From the NCBI RefSeq assembly GCF_947507565.1, contig NC_089175.1, forward strand, positions 1,070,233 through 1,134,232: DNA of 64,000 nucleotides. The letters are read 5' to 3'. Positions within the stretch are counted from its first letter, which is position 1; the number at the start of each line of letters is the position of its first letter. This DNA is from Oscarella lobularis (lineage: Eukaryota; Porifera; Homoscleromorpha; Homosclerophorida; Oscarellidae). The position numbers were made by a program, and so were the translations under genes. Shown piece after piece: positions 1 to 13,490 of this stretch. A model generated the notes under the pieces. It did not search any database. It worked only from the letters and a program-made list of their open reading frames with translations, and was not told the DNA's origin.

Positions 1-833
1 GCCCCCCCTGTCACAGAAAATTCGACAGGGATTGATGGGAGGGGGAGATTTCGGTGCGCGGCGCAGCAGTTCGTCGACCGACCGCAGATCGTTCATTCGC
101 TCGTTCATTGATACACTGAGTCATGCGGCGAAGCGGTTCCGTTCGCGCGCGTGCGCGAGGGGAATTTGGCGCGAGCGGCGCAGCAGTCAAGCCACCGCAA
201 CTCATTCATGCTTTCTTTCATGCGACGAAGCGGTTCCGCGTCGCGCGCGTGTGCCGTGACTTACCACCCAGGACGTCGTCGAATCCAATCGTCTCGTCCG
301 CGCCCGTCAAGACGTCAAGCAGAAGGTGGGACCCCCGGAGGGGAGCCATATGACCCACCTACGAGAGAAGGAAAATAAAATGACGAAGACCAAACGCGCC
401 AAAGTGAGAAAACAAAGGCGCTCGCGGTCACGAAAGATGAACGGCCAATTTATCAATCCGTGGAACCATTAGCCGGGTCAATATTGAACGATATTGCACT
501 GCTTACTTTGGCTGCGATTGCTCGTTCCATTCTCAAATTCAACGGGGCGTGAAGACCTTGCACGTGCCGTAGAAGCTCCAGTCGCATATGCTCCTCATTT
601 TTAGCGTACTGCATAAAATAATTAAATGCATACGGGATTATCGTGAGCGTTGATTTCTTCTTTACATTTCGCTCTGATTTTTCGAGTGGGTGTGGCGTTC
701 TGGTCACGTGATTTGCTCTACGAAAGCTGCAAGAGGCGACGAGGAATTAGAACACGACTAAAACTTTTTCTGGTCGACAATGCGAGCTTTGGGCAACTTG
801 CCTGTTCTCTAAAGGGTCGGTTGAACCGTACAT
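1..833 (-). CDS. POMP: Proteasome maturation protein (UMP1 family), 3' end cut by window edge
   Basis: POMP is the chaperone that builds the 20S proteasome half-mer and is degraded on completion. Exons read on the minus strand: 802-833 (starts MYGSTDPLENR), 666-726, 507-608, 265-358, and a last exon entering at about base 7 and leaving the window. Joined in phase they give the family blocks HPLEKSERN, LRHVQGLHAPLNLRMERAI and LLDVLTGADETIGFDDVL, matching human HPLE-SEKNF, LRNIQGLFAPLKLQMEF and LDVLRGNDETIGFEDIL. Intron 1 appears to be GC-AG (donor AG|GCAAGT); this choice restores phase exactly. The C-terminal exon is not visible. The start lies 194 bp from the CHIC start, so the two genes probably share a promoter. 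Identity is sure; the first exon is less certain. Confidence 0.85.
55..262. repeat. Imperfect tandem duplication inside the last POMP intron
   Basis: Two blocks of about 100 bp (roughly 55-160 and 170-262) share GCGGCGCAGCAGT, a CATTC-rich middle and GCGAAGCGGTTCCG followed by a GCGCGCGTG run. Both fall in the intron upstream of the final POMP exon and probably only lengthen it. No coding signal is seen. Confidence 0.45.
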
Positions 834-1027
834 ACGGGCTTCGGCAGATGGAAGCTCCTTTGTCGGCTCACAATCGGCGTCCAATAACAGGTGAGTCCGA
901 GTACTCTGCAATTTGCCATACAGTCTCTACTAAACGTCGACGATCGTCTAACGGCTCACCATCGTTCAGTTTCGTCTTCGTTCCAAGGGAATTCCCGATT
1001 GATTTCAAACTCAAGTTGATATCGAAA

Positions 1028-2022
1028 ATGAGCGAACAAAGTGACGAAATCGTCGAAGTCGATCTCGACAATCTGCCCAGCTACGTCCTCAGCACAACGC
1101 CGGAACCGCTAAAAATCCGCGGCATCGGACGAATGACAGTGTAAAGCCCCAAATCGAGTCACGCGAATCGCGCATAGCATCTGACGGACTTCCGCCTCGC
1201 AGATTCGGTCTCAACAACAAATTCAACACCGACTATCCGTCGAGCCTGACAGGAAAGGTGAGCCGAAATAAAACCGAGAATGACTCACCGGAATGCGGAA
1301 GCCAGGGGTCCTCAGGGGAGGGAGGAGAGGAGAGGGGTGCAATCACTTTACATGAGACAGATAGAGCATATGCATGAGCCAACAGGAGTCTGAGCATCCG
1401 CTATAATTGGTAGGGGCTTCGATCTAAACTTAGGAAGGAAAATGCACATGCATAGGAGAGAAAACCCTCGAGATTTTTTGATTTCCATTGATCGCACGCC
1501 AGATCGCCTCGGAAGAGTTCGATGCGACGATCGGTCGAATCAATTCGTTTCTCGGTCACACGGTACCGTTCACCGTACGATGGCTCCTCTGCGGCGTTCT
1601 CTGTTGCTGTTGCACCGGCGGATGTTCCATGATACCCGTCGTCTATCTCAACAAACGAGTAAAAAAATGATACGCTTTTTGCTCTCCGAAAATGACGTCA
1701 TATGTCTGATGATATTTTCGTGTTCCAGACTCGCGTGCGTCTCGACAAAGCGTTGTCATGGGAAAACAGTCGATTGTATCACAAGGTACACACGCACGTC
1801 GCAATGTAGCACTTATTTATAGAGACTCCCTCTGACGTAGCTCGGCTTTCATTTACGTCTCAGTAAAGAGCCGATTGTCGACAGTAATCTAAAAGAATAC
1901 GTACGATTTCGTGGGACGGGCGCGGAACGTTTATTTGAAATCGTACGCGTTCTTCCTCTCCCCTCTTATAGGTCCTACTCATTGAATTCCTGCCAAAGGA
2001 AGACATTTATCGGCCGGATTGA
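1028..2022 (+). CDS. CHIC2: Cysteine-rich hydrophobic domain protein CHIC1/2
   Basis: CHIC proteins are palmitoylated, membrane-associated proteins of the Golgi and vesicles. Six exons are supported by phase and homology: 1028-1140, 1203-1257, 1503-1658, 1729-1785, 1841-1900 and 1972-2022. The product carries the family blocks TVFGLNNKFNTDYPSSLTGK, the hydrophobic cysteine run VRWLLCGVLCCCCTGGCSM, WENSRLYHK and the C-terminus EYVLLIEFLPKEDIYRPD, nearly as in human CHIC2. The start MSEQSDEIVEVDL is acidic, as in relatives. One CHIC gene cannot be assigned to CHIC1 or CHIC2 specifically. It is divergent from POMP. Confidence 0.93.
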
Positions 2023-2284
2023 GGCCAGAGGAGCGTATTTGTATAAGATAGTGATGAGCGCCATGGGGGGTGGGAGCATGCACAGTGTCCAGGCTTTGTA
2101 GAGAAGGAGATATCTATTCATAGGGGAGTAAATGAGATGAGACAGGGACGGGGCCTGGCCGTCTGCATTGTAATGCTAATCTTTTGTACACTGTTTAACG
2201 GGGGGTGATGCTTTATTCAAAAAAACCGAAATCACGATACGAAACATATAAAAAAGCGTATGAACGTTGTAAAAAAAACGATGG

Positions 2285-3643
2285 TCAGATGCGGTAGACG
2301 CGTTCCGCCGTTTTTGCTAATATGTTCGTCTGTTCGGCGTCGGAGAAGCGCGCTATGTTTGCTTTGAGCGCGTCGAGGCATCCCTGGTACGTTGAATTGA
2401 TTTTATCGACGGGATAGTTCGAGGCAAACATGCATCTGTTTAATTCAATCAATAGATGTATCTATCTATTGAGAAAAGGAATGTGTGGACCTCCCTACCT
2501 GTCAGCTCCAAACGTGGTCACGGTGAATTCAATCAGAGGTTTTGTACTTTCTGCCGTCCAATAGCGGTCTAACATTGCGTAGCCCGACAATTTGATAGCA
2601 ACGTTGGAATTCTGAGAGATCTTTTTAAGACCTGGTACATGTAAAAAGACCAAAATCAATTCTCCGGTTTCTGTCTAGGATTTCTTCTGGTAAGACTACA
2701 GTACTGTACAGTTAAAGATCAAACCAATTTAGATTTTTTCTTAGGAAATATTTATGTATAGGGTCACACCAATTCTGCGTATAAGGGTGTAGAGGTCAGA
2801 TACAAGGTACAGTACGAGAATCTGAGCATGATTTCGTTTAGTCAATATTAACCGTCTTATATCCTACCTTCTTGCCAGGCTTTGACCGTTTCTTCATCCT
2901 TGTCATAAGGCAGTCCGTTGTGATCGATGATGAACTGAATGTTGGGATGATTTCCAATGACGCGGCTCGCTCGCTCCATTTGATTGTACGTCACGTGCAT
3001 GTCGAAGGAAAAATTGTATTTCTCCAATAGAGCCAATCCCTTCAACCAGGCGGGATCGTCGAGAAATTTATCGTGCGGTGCCTGACGAAGTTCCTTGCAC
3101 GTCGGATGATAATCCAAGAGTTGTCGAATGCCGCGCACTCGCTCGTATTTCGACTGAGCTTCGAGAATTCGAGCCGCATCGTCAGCGTGGAGATCGCAAT
3201 GAGCAACAATGCCTAATTAATGGTCGCGTGACCCGATAACGGCGGAAGGTTCAGGGTGAGTAGACGCGTACCTTGAGGAAAGCCGAGCTCGTTTTTCGAA
3301 GGCAATTCGCTGAGAAATCTGCACGCACGCCGCAAAAAATGTAAATGACGTAAACGAGGAGGCGTAGCGTAGCTCGTACCGCGTTTCCTCTAGCGGATCT
3401 ATAACCGTTTCGACGTGAACCGCTTTCGCGACTCCAGCTGGCCTGGCATCTTTTATGTAATCGTCGATTGAATATTCGATAATTGGAGCTAGGCGAGCGA
3501 CAATGTTTTTTTGGGGGGGAGTTCGCGTGTGCAGCGTGCATACCGAAATCGCCGGCTATGTGACCTCCGCCGACCACATTCTTTAGCCATGGGTGTGTCT
3601 TCGTTGACCAAACGTGGAAGTGAGCGTCAACAACGTAAGACAT
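2285..3643 (-). CDS. Amidohydrolase-2 family hydrolase (COG3618, lactonase-like)
   Basis: This is a metal-dependent TIM-barrel hydrolase of the amidohydrolase-2 family, whose members include fuconolactonase and other sugar-lactone hydrolases. The N-terminus MSYVVDAHFHVW gives the HxH metal motif of strand 1. Later exons encode SIDDYIKDARPAGVAKAVHVETV, GIVAHCDLHADDAARILEAQ, RGIRQLLDYHP, then FDMHVTYNQME, then QFIIDHNGLP (the metal-binding HNG region) and, near the end, MFASNYPVDK with the typical catalytic Asp context. At least six exons with short introns are needed. The substrate cannot be told from sequence. Its start is 87 bp from that of the divergent death-domain gene. Confidence 0.85.
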
Positions 3644-3730
3644 TGCAGGCAGCTACTGAAAAAGTAAAAAACACAAGGCGCATGCTCGCACAAAGTCGTC
3701 CCCACATTTCACGCGGAAAAGGAACCCGCA

Positions 3731-5671
3731 ATGAGCGTTAGAGCGCTTATCAAGAAGTTTGAAGTCCTGGGAGAAAAAAACGCTGGTCGAAGTGGGCCTA
3801 ACGCTCGAAGAAACTCTGGTCGAAGAAATGCTTCTCGAATTCACCAAGAATCTCATCAGACCGCCGTTCCTGTCGCCGCCGCCGCCGCCGCCGCTGAGAA
3901 CGACGACGACGACGACGACGACGATGATGGCGAACTGGGGAAGCTGCTTCGCGAGGAGTTCGATTCATCTGCTGAATTGACGTTAGGTAAAATCATTTGT
4001 CAGCATTTTTGTTTTTCGAACCTGACATAATTACTTGCAGGAGAGCAACTTGCAACCGATCTAGCCAAACGTAAGATCTGAGTGTTGCAATGAGTTTGCT
4101 GTCAATTCGTATGCTTCTCAGAACCATCTCTAATAATGAAAGGGAATGACAGAGTAGATCACGCTCCTCTTATGGAACCAAGCAGAGTAAGAATGGCAGC
4201 GTCCGTCTTCGATTTAAAATGATGAATGATTTAATTAATGCAGAGCAATATTTTTCGAGGATATGCTTTGTTTGTTGCTGACAGTTCACCCGGGTTACGC
4301 TCAGTTCAGACATTTTCCTTGTATCTGTTCTCCGATACAAAACATCACAATTATATGGAACAGTGCAGTTATTTTAATCAGATCAAAGGCCATGCCAATT
4401 TTTACGTGGAGCAGCATTGTAAATTGACAGTATCTGTAGAAGTGGTATGTGTCAACGGCAAAGTGTCAAATGAGCAAATAATTCATCCTACTACACCAAC
4501 AGAAATTGCATATTCTGCTTTGCAAGACTTATTGTGCAGGGATTATATAAAGCATGACTATTTAATGGTGCTGAAGGAAAAAACCGAATCAATACATATG
4601 ATGTTTATTCTCAAAGGTGGCGAGAAATCTTTTTGATCCCAAGGTAAGCAGTGTTTATAGCAGTAGGCAGTTTTTCACCATTTTTACGCAAGGTAAACCG
4701 AGATCACACGTGGTTGTTTAATAGCAAGAGGCAGAGGTAAAAGTTCTAGATGAAGCAATTCGCAGTTGTCATATTGCTCTTGCAGTTTAAATGTTGATGG
4801 CCTCGCAATAGCTTCAAAGACGTGCAATGAAACAGTACCGTCCATGGATGGACTTCTTCCTTTTAAGGATGTGTCAGTGAAAGATTCCAGTGCACGTGCG
4901 AGGTGAGTTGCTTAGAGGCAGTGCTTGGCAGTCTGATGACGGCTTCTATGAAGGAATTTTCCAGAAGACGATGACAAGCCCTCAGAAAATCTGATCAAGG
5001 CTATCTTTCATTTGGGACAATCAATGTGGCGTGAAATAGGAAATAATCTCTTTGTTGATCACACAAAGTTGGATCAGATAGAACAGAAGTATACAAGCAA
5101 TGAAGTACGCTTGAGGGCAGTTATAGATTCTTGGATGCTAAAAGCTAACAAGGGTACTGACATTACTGTTAGGATATTACTTTTTGCGTGTGATGAAGCA
5201 GGTGTTGGCCGCCATAGTATAACTAAAAAATACTCTGAACTTTGCCGGTAATCTCATTTTACTTTTTTTGTATGTTCGATATAATGAATTAGCTCCCTGT
5301 CTTAGCGCGAGAGATCCAAGTCAAGAATGGCTGATTGCATCCCCACCCGCCAAAGAAAGGGTCTTCCGGATGGCTCTGCTCAGGTTTCGACGTATCCGAG
5401 TTTGGTCGAAGCGATCTCTAACGTGGGAAGCGGACAGTGGGAAGTTATCGCGCTGAATCTTGGTCTTGGCATCAACGCCATAGACCAGATAAAGGAAGAT
5501 AGCAGGAAAAATGTTGCTCGATTGGCAAGGGCTATTGATGCATGGATAAAGGAAGCCAAGGAACGAAATGACGCCACCGTGAAGCGCTTGCTAAACGCGT
5601 GTGACTCGTCAGGTATTGGGTCCCGTGCCATCGAACAGAAATACGACGAAATTGAAAATGGGAAAAAGTGA
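3731..5671 (+). CDS. Acidic protein with UPA-like region and two death-fold domains
   Basis: The first exon from 3731 encodes MSVRALIKKFEVLG, an alanine run and a nine-Asp run, then LGKLLREEFDSS. It continues in phase through small exons near 4041-4072 and 4122-4187 to a block at 4245-4636 (from SNIFRGYALFVADSSPG to HMMFILKGG). The pattern of that block (FxxIKGHANFYVEQHCKLTVSVEV) resembles the UPA module of UNC5/PIDD proteins, a tentative call. Two related six-helix death-like domains follow: about 4990-5250 (LIKAIFHLGQSMWREIG...LDQIEQKY...WMLKANKGTD) and 5327-5671 (WEVIALNLGLGINAIDQIKED...WIKEAKERNDATVKRLLNAC). The exon joins between 4636 and 4990 are unresolved, and a second gene starting at ATG 5327 is possible. 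It is probably an apoptosis or innate-signalling adaptor. Confidence 0.6.
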
Positions 5672-5794
5672 TTTTACAAGTTGTGTAACTGCTTTGCATT
5701 TCAGTTTTTGACACTCGTTTTGACAGGTTTCTTATTCTCAACGTCACGCGCCCACGCGCGCACACATTGCCAGACTCCCGGATTAGATAGACGC

Positions 5795-7701
<1,907 letters not shown>

Positions 7702-7804
7702 TTATTGAATCTTTTCCTCTTTGATATTCAAACCGCAAACGCGGAAGTGGTTTCTCTGCACACTCAACACATGACCACGTGACGTAGCGAAACGAGCAGG
7801 CCCC

Positions 7805-10800
7805 ATGGCTGAGGCAAGTCTTAACGACTCCGACGACGATTTATTTCATTCCGACACGCCCTCGACGGAAATGCTGACGATGCGCAAGCCGCGCGAGTCC
7901 TCGCATTCGAGCGCGATCGTAATGGAGACGAGTGACGTCGATCGGGCGAAGCCGATCGCGAACGGCGTTCCTCCGACCGAATCGACGCCGCTCGTGCGTC
8001 TCGACGACGAGCGCGCCGAGCGTTCGATGACTAAAGCGGGGAAGAGAAAGAAGTGAGCTCGTAATCGTGTCTCCGCCCACACACGTGATTCGTTTTCTTT
8101 CTCCCCAGGCTTCAAGAGGTCAAGGCCTATGTCCTGTGCGCCGTGGCCGTGATTAGTGCCGTAAGGAAAAAATATGCGTATAAGAAGTCCTTTTTGGGGA
8201 TCGATTTGTTTCCTTAGATGGCGTTTGCTTTCAGTCCCGAAATAGAAACCCCGCCAAACTTTCTCATCGTTTCTCCGGGCAACCCTACTTGTTCGCGTCA
8301 ATAAAATTACGAGTTAGTCACATTTATCAGTTTCTATTTTATAGATTTGAAATTCGACGAAGGACAACCCAACTATCTAATAAAGACAAGATGTCAAGGT
8401 CCTTTTTCGACAACAGGTCTCTCTTTTGACTTTTTTATTTTTCATTCCTCTATGGTGTTTCTTTACTAGGCAATGCGAATCACACTCTGACGGTAAAGAT
8501 GGTTCTCATCAATGAAACAAACAACGCAACCGTTGCAGTATTTGCAGTTCGTCTTTGATTCCAATTTTATCTCCTTTTTCTCACTTTTCCTCTCGTTCAA
8601 TGTGCAGCCAAGACATGACAAAATCATCTACTTTCAACAGTCGCACGAAAACGACTCGGACGTGTCCGCGTCGTCGAGCGAGTCGTCGACAGACGGAGAA
8701 CCGGAAACGATAGAACTGACGTTCGAAGTGGAAAACGAACAGTAAGAAGAAAAAAGGCTGAGAGAAGATAAATTTTATGTGACTCGTATCATTTATAGCC
8801 TGCATGACGATCAAACTCGACTTTCGTTTTTCGTCGAATCGACGGAAGAGGAACGCGTGGCGTTTGCACTATACTATCAAGGGTCGCCAGCGACAGCGAA
8901 GTATCAGGTACTCGCATAGGCGAATACACATAATTCGATCCCTAATTAATAATTTTTTATTTAGGTTTTGTATGCTGGACTCATTCTCATCTTCGTCTAC
9001 GTTTTGATTGTTTTTGAGGTAAAGTAGAGATATCTGTCTGTGCTTTGGTTTGAGGGTTTTTTTCAGCTTGTTCATCGAACGACTGCCGCGTTGCTTGGCA
9101 GTCTCGTTGCACTGGCCACGTTAGCTCTTCTGAACAGGGTATACATGCAAAAACACTAATGTGAATTCTATCAAACGTTCTTATCTTTTGTTCAGAGACC
9201 GACTTTGGAGGAAGTGATGGAGTGGATTGATTACGAAACGGTTTGTCTTCTATTCGGAATGGTACAAAGTTATCCCAGACGCCTCGAATCGTTCACTAAA
9301 AATTCTCCTCGAAGATGACTATCGTGGCGATTTTCTCTAGCACCGGCTTTTTCGACTGGGCTGCCCTGAAGGTCAAATTCCGTCATTCGTCGTGCTGGAT
9401 GATTCTCACGTCATTGACCGTACTTTGCTGCGTAGGCTTACAAATTGGCCAAAGGAAAAGTGTGGCCGCTCATTACGATTCTCTGCGTTTTCTCCGGCGT
9501 CATATCCGCCTTTCTTGACAACGTAACGACGATCCTTCTAATGACGCCCGTCAGCATTAGGCAAGGACGCAACAGCAGTCAATCAAAAAATAATTCTTTA
9601 TCCCCCAGGCTCTGTCAAGTCCTCAATTTGGATCCGACAAACATTCTCATAGCAGAAGTCCTCTTCTCGAACATAGGCGGCACAGCAACAGGTACGTGCC
9701 AATATTTAATAGAACATATATCTAATTGTGAAATTGACAGCGGTGGGAGATCCTCCGAATGTGATCATCGTCTCAAACAAACAAATATCGCAAGCGGTAC
9801 TGTACAATAGAAAAAGAATGATATGGTATCGTTTATATTTGCTTTTTTCTTAGAACATCACCTTTGCTACGTTTACAGCTCATCTTTGCATTGGCATTGT
9901 ATTCTGTATGTTCACAGGCTACGGCGTACTGAGGTAGGTATAGACGTTTTGCTTATACGTGCGTTGATTCTCCTTTTCCCTTGAGGCAGACTAATGTACA
10001 GGAAGTTGACTCTGGAAAACGCGGATCCTCCGGAAGTGGCCGGTGAGTCATTCGACGATCCCAGGAAGCCACGTACAACACCGCTCCCTTTGCAGAAATG
10101 AAACGAGAAATGGAGATATGGAAACGTGCGGCGGAAAGAATTCCCATCGTGTCCGCCGAACAGAAGGCCGTCAAAGCGATGCTCATGCAAAAGTCGCTCG
10201 CCGTCGAGACGGCACTACGAAACAAGCAATACCGGAAGTGAGTGGGAAATCAACGCGCACGTATTCTTTTTTTATATAAACTTTTCATCGTCGCAGTTCG
10301 TCGTCGAAGGCGTGGAAAAAGAATCTGTCGGAATTGGAGAAGAAGGTCAGAGTGGCACGCGAATTGTGCATATATGTCTCGTGCCATTCGTTTGATTTGA
10401 ATACGAGGAATTTGCCCTTTGCTATTGCAGTATCGAATAACGGACAAGCCGCTTCTAATCAAAAGCAGCGTCGTTCTCGTCGCCGTCGTCGGCTTCTTCT
10501 TCTCCTATTCATTCGTCAATAGTCTTCACATTGAACTCGGTACACGCGCGCCCGGCCCCCGGCCCCGCAGGGGGGAATTCAAGGACGGGGCTTCTCTAAA
10601 CGAATTCAATTTTCTCTTAAGGCTGGATTGCCATTCTCGGTGCCGTCTGGCTCATCGTACTCGCCGACGTTCACTCCCTCGAGTTCCTCCTCGAAAAAAT
10701 CGAATGGGCGACGCTGCTCTTCTTCGCCGGCCTATTCATTCTCATGGAGGTATTTATATAGCGAAGTGCCAAAAAAAACTCGCCTCCCTACGGATCGAGC

Positions 10801-11548
10801 ATATAGGCACTGGAAGAAATGGGTCTGATTGATTTCATCGGCGAGCACACGGCAAATCTCATTAAAGTGAGACAGCGCGTCTGGGATGACACATCCACGC
10901 ACGACGATGATCCACGATGTGTCATGCATTTATTAAATATTTGACCTCTAGAAAGTTGACCCTGAGAATCAACTTCTCGTCGCCATCGTACTAGTCGTCT
11001 GGGTGTCGGCAATCGCTTCCTCGTTCATCGACAACATCCCCTTCACAACGGCCATGGTCGACAAGCGCGTCCGTCCGGTCGATTTTATTAATCCTCCGTC
11101 TGTCTATTATTAGATTCCTATTATCATCGGGCTCGGTCGAGATCCTTCATTGAATTTGGAACTGCCTCCTCTCGTCTGGTCTCTTGCAATGGGAGCCTGT
11201 CTTGGAGGTAAATGCTTATGTATATCTTTACTAACGATGAAGCCCTTTCTCTGCTGCATTCAAGCTTGTATCTCCTTTGTTCTTTTAGGCAACGGAACGC
11301 TGATCGGAGCGTCGGCAAACGTCGTTTGCGCCGGTCTCGCCGAACAGCAGGGATATCCCATATCGTTTAATTATTTCTTCAAGTAATGAATGGCGAGAAA
11401 CGGAGTTCTTAAAAGGAATCACGTCGCTCTGTCTCTCTCTCTCTCTCTCTCTAATAGGTACGGCTTTCCAATGATGCTTGTTACGGTCTTGACGGCGACT
11501 GCCTATCTGTTGATTTGCCACGTGGCCATTGGCTGGAACTCGCCGTGA
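7805..11548 (+). CDS. OCA2: P protein / OCA2-type 12-TM ion transporter
   Basis: This is a SLC13/ArsB-like permease of the OCA2 type; in vertebrates it sets melanosomal pH and anion conductance. The cytosolic N-terminus [17 protein letters not shown] contains acidic and ESTPL-type sorting-like residues. Twelve or so membrane segments follow, with the hallmark duplicated loops [19 protein letters not shown] and [34 protein letters not shown], and [27 protein letters not shown]. More than 15 exons are joined by short introns, one of them (about 11393-11458) ending in a CT run before its acceptor. The stop is at 11546-11548. A large luminal domain (about 8220-8750) precedes the permease core, as in animal OCA2. 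Sponges lack melanosomes, so a lysosome-related or endosomal role is inferred. Confidence 0.95.
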
Positions 11549-11682
11549 TTGATTGAATTGATTTTTCCCCCTCCCCGTTCGAGTTATTTTTGGATAGACT
11601 GTCTACCTACTTTTATTTTATTATCGTTTCAGTTTGTGAACAAGGGGAGAAAAAAAAGAAGAAAAAAAGGAAGTGGGGAGCG

Positions 11683-12633
11683 TCACCTACTACTCGTCGC
11701 GTGTTTTTTCATATGCAGAGCCAAGTGATCGGATCGCGCAAAGGCGCGAGTGCATTTGTTGCATTTGAATGGCTTGACGCCCGTGTGCTTTCGATAGTGC
11801 CGCGTCAATTCGTCGGAACGCGCAAAGCGCCACGTGCATCCTTCCCACGTGCACTTGTACGGCTTTTCGCCCGTGTGCGTTCGCACGTGCGCTTTCAAGT
11901 GCGAATTCTTCGTGTAAACTTTATCGCATCCCGGATACTGGCAATGGTACATTCGTCTCGCCGCCTCCATTTGTCGATAATAGCAGACGAAGGCGAGCGG
12001 ATTGCCCGCGAATAAGGTGACAGGAAAGTAGAGTGATTGTTGACAAGCGATCTGCCGCATTGTGGCTTCGTCCATCGGCTGACCGCCGAAATAAAAATAC
12101 GACGGCGTCGTTTCGTGCTCCTGTAGCGCGCCGGCGGACGCTAGTTGCATGTATCCCTGCTGCGCTATAGGAAATATCGACGCGTCCGCGTCTGGATCGT
12201 TCTGACGCGTGTCAACACGATCGTGTTGATCTTGCGCGCACGTAGACGACGATTTGACATTTTGCGCCTCCGATTTGCACGATTCCTCGCCGCCGCTCGT
12301 CGCCTCCGAGTCGCCAGGCGACGGCGCGGGCGGCGCAGACGACTCGGATGGCGACGGCGACGAAGCGTCGACTTCCGGCTGAAGGAACTCCGCGAAACTG
12401 TCCTCGCTCGAGTCGCCGTACGCTATGAGAGGAGGCAGCGACTTGCCGTCGTTCGCCCAGTCGTGATAGAGCTCCAGTTCGCGTAGTGCCTAGGATATAC
12501 AAAGGAGACCGCGCGCGACTAGAGGATCGAATCGCGCGCGGTAAGAGACTAAACCGACTTCGAATAGGCATTCGTCGTCGAGCCGATCGAGCGTAGGATA
12601 GTCGGTGAATTCGTCGACGGACATCGCGTTCAT
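11683..12633 (-). CDS. Krueppel-like zinc-finger transcription factor (KLF)
   Basis: The start [21 protein letters not shown] lies in exon 1, which joins at about 12490 to [15 protein letters not shown] Ser/acid-rich activation region follows ([26 protein letters not shown]). Three C2H2 fingers close the protein: [50 protein letters not shown] and [23 protein letters not shown]. Finger spacing and the DNA-contact residues match KLF1/2/4/5-type factors that bind CACCC/GC boxes. The C-terminus lies directly after finger 3, as is usual. The exact KLF orthology is not assignable here. Confidence 0.93.
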
Positions 12634-13490
12634 GATTTCGACGGATTGTTGTCTGGAGTCTCGGGAGGAGTGAACGGGGGGTGAATCCTGCAGGGGACTG
12701 ACGGTCAGGATTGATGTCTTATTTGATTAACCGCAGTCACGTCACCTTCGCTTATGTAGCGAAATTGGTGTGGTTATCTGCCCGGTAAGCATTTCCTTTC
12801 TCATTGTGTATATGGCTACCTTCAAATTAGCTGTCAGAGTTTACATTTCGTGTTCATTTCGTTCTAAGCGTTCCAGGTAGGCATGCTCCTCCTGCATTGG
12901 CTCTCTACTCGCTATTATTGCAGCGCGTGTAAGCTGGAGGCACGTGGCGCGTGCCGAAAGTGCGAGTGCTCGCAATTTTTCGTAAGTCCTATCATAATCT
13001 TGACTTCTCTCTATATACGTGTGATATGTCCCTTGCAGGTACTGTCAACGTTTGGTGCCCTATAAGTAGTGCCCTTCGCTCTCTCCAACAATGACCTGCT
13101 CGTCTTTATTCATACGATCGCTGAAGGGATGCAAGAGCAATAGAATCAATACCAAACCTTTTATCAGTGTTATCTAACTGCGATCCAGCTCGCTGCCTAA
13201 TGCGCAATGAGTAAAGTCCAAAGTCCAAGCGGGAAAACGTTTTCCGTTTTCCGTTTTCCTGGTGCGATTCTAGTAAAACGTTTAATTAATATCAGTACTA
13301 TTTAACTCTGTCTGCAGCCGTGGGAACCTCGTCAGCTCGCTGACTTATGCAACGAACGTTTTCCGTTTCCTGCTGCGATTCTATCACATCGTGTTTTATT
13401 CAACTCTGCGTCTGCTACTCGCCGCGCCACGATCTCTTCTTCATCTCACGAGCGCGGTACGCACTACTGTATCATCATTGTATTATATTT
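12634..13490. other. Intergenic spacer with a direct repeat
   Basis: No gene is seen between the KLF start and the AKAP17A 3' end. A roughly 100-bp direct repeat is present at about 13184-13317 and 13331-13412: both copies hold CAGCTCGCTG, an AACGTTTTCCGTTT core, a GTGCGATTCTA/CTGCGATTCTA block and AACTCTG(CG)TCTGC. It may be an upstream regulatory or 3' UTR region. Confidence 0.4.
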
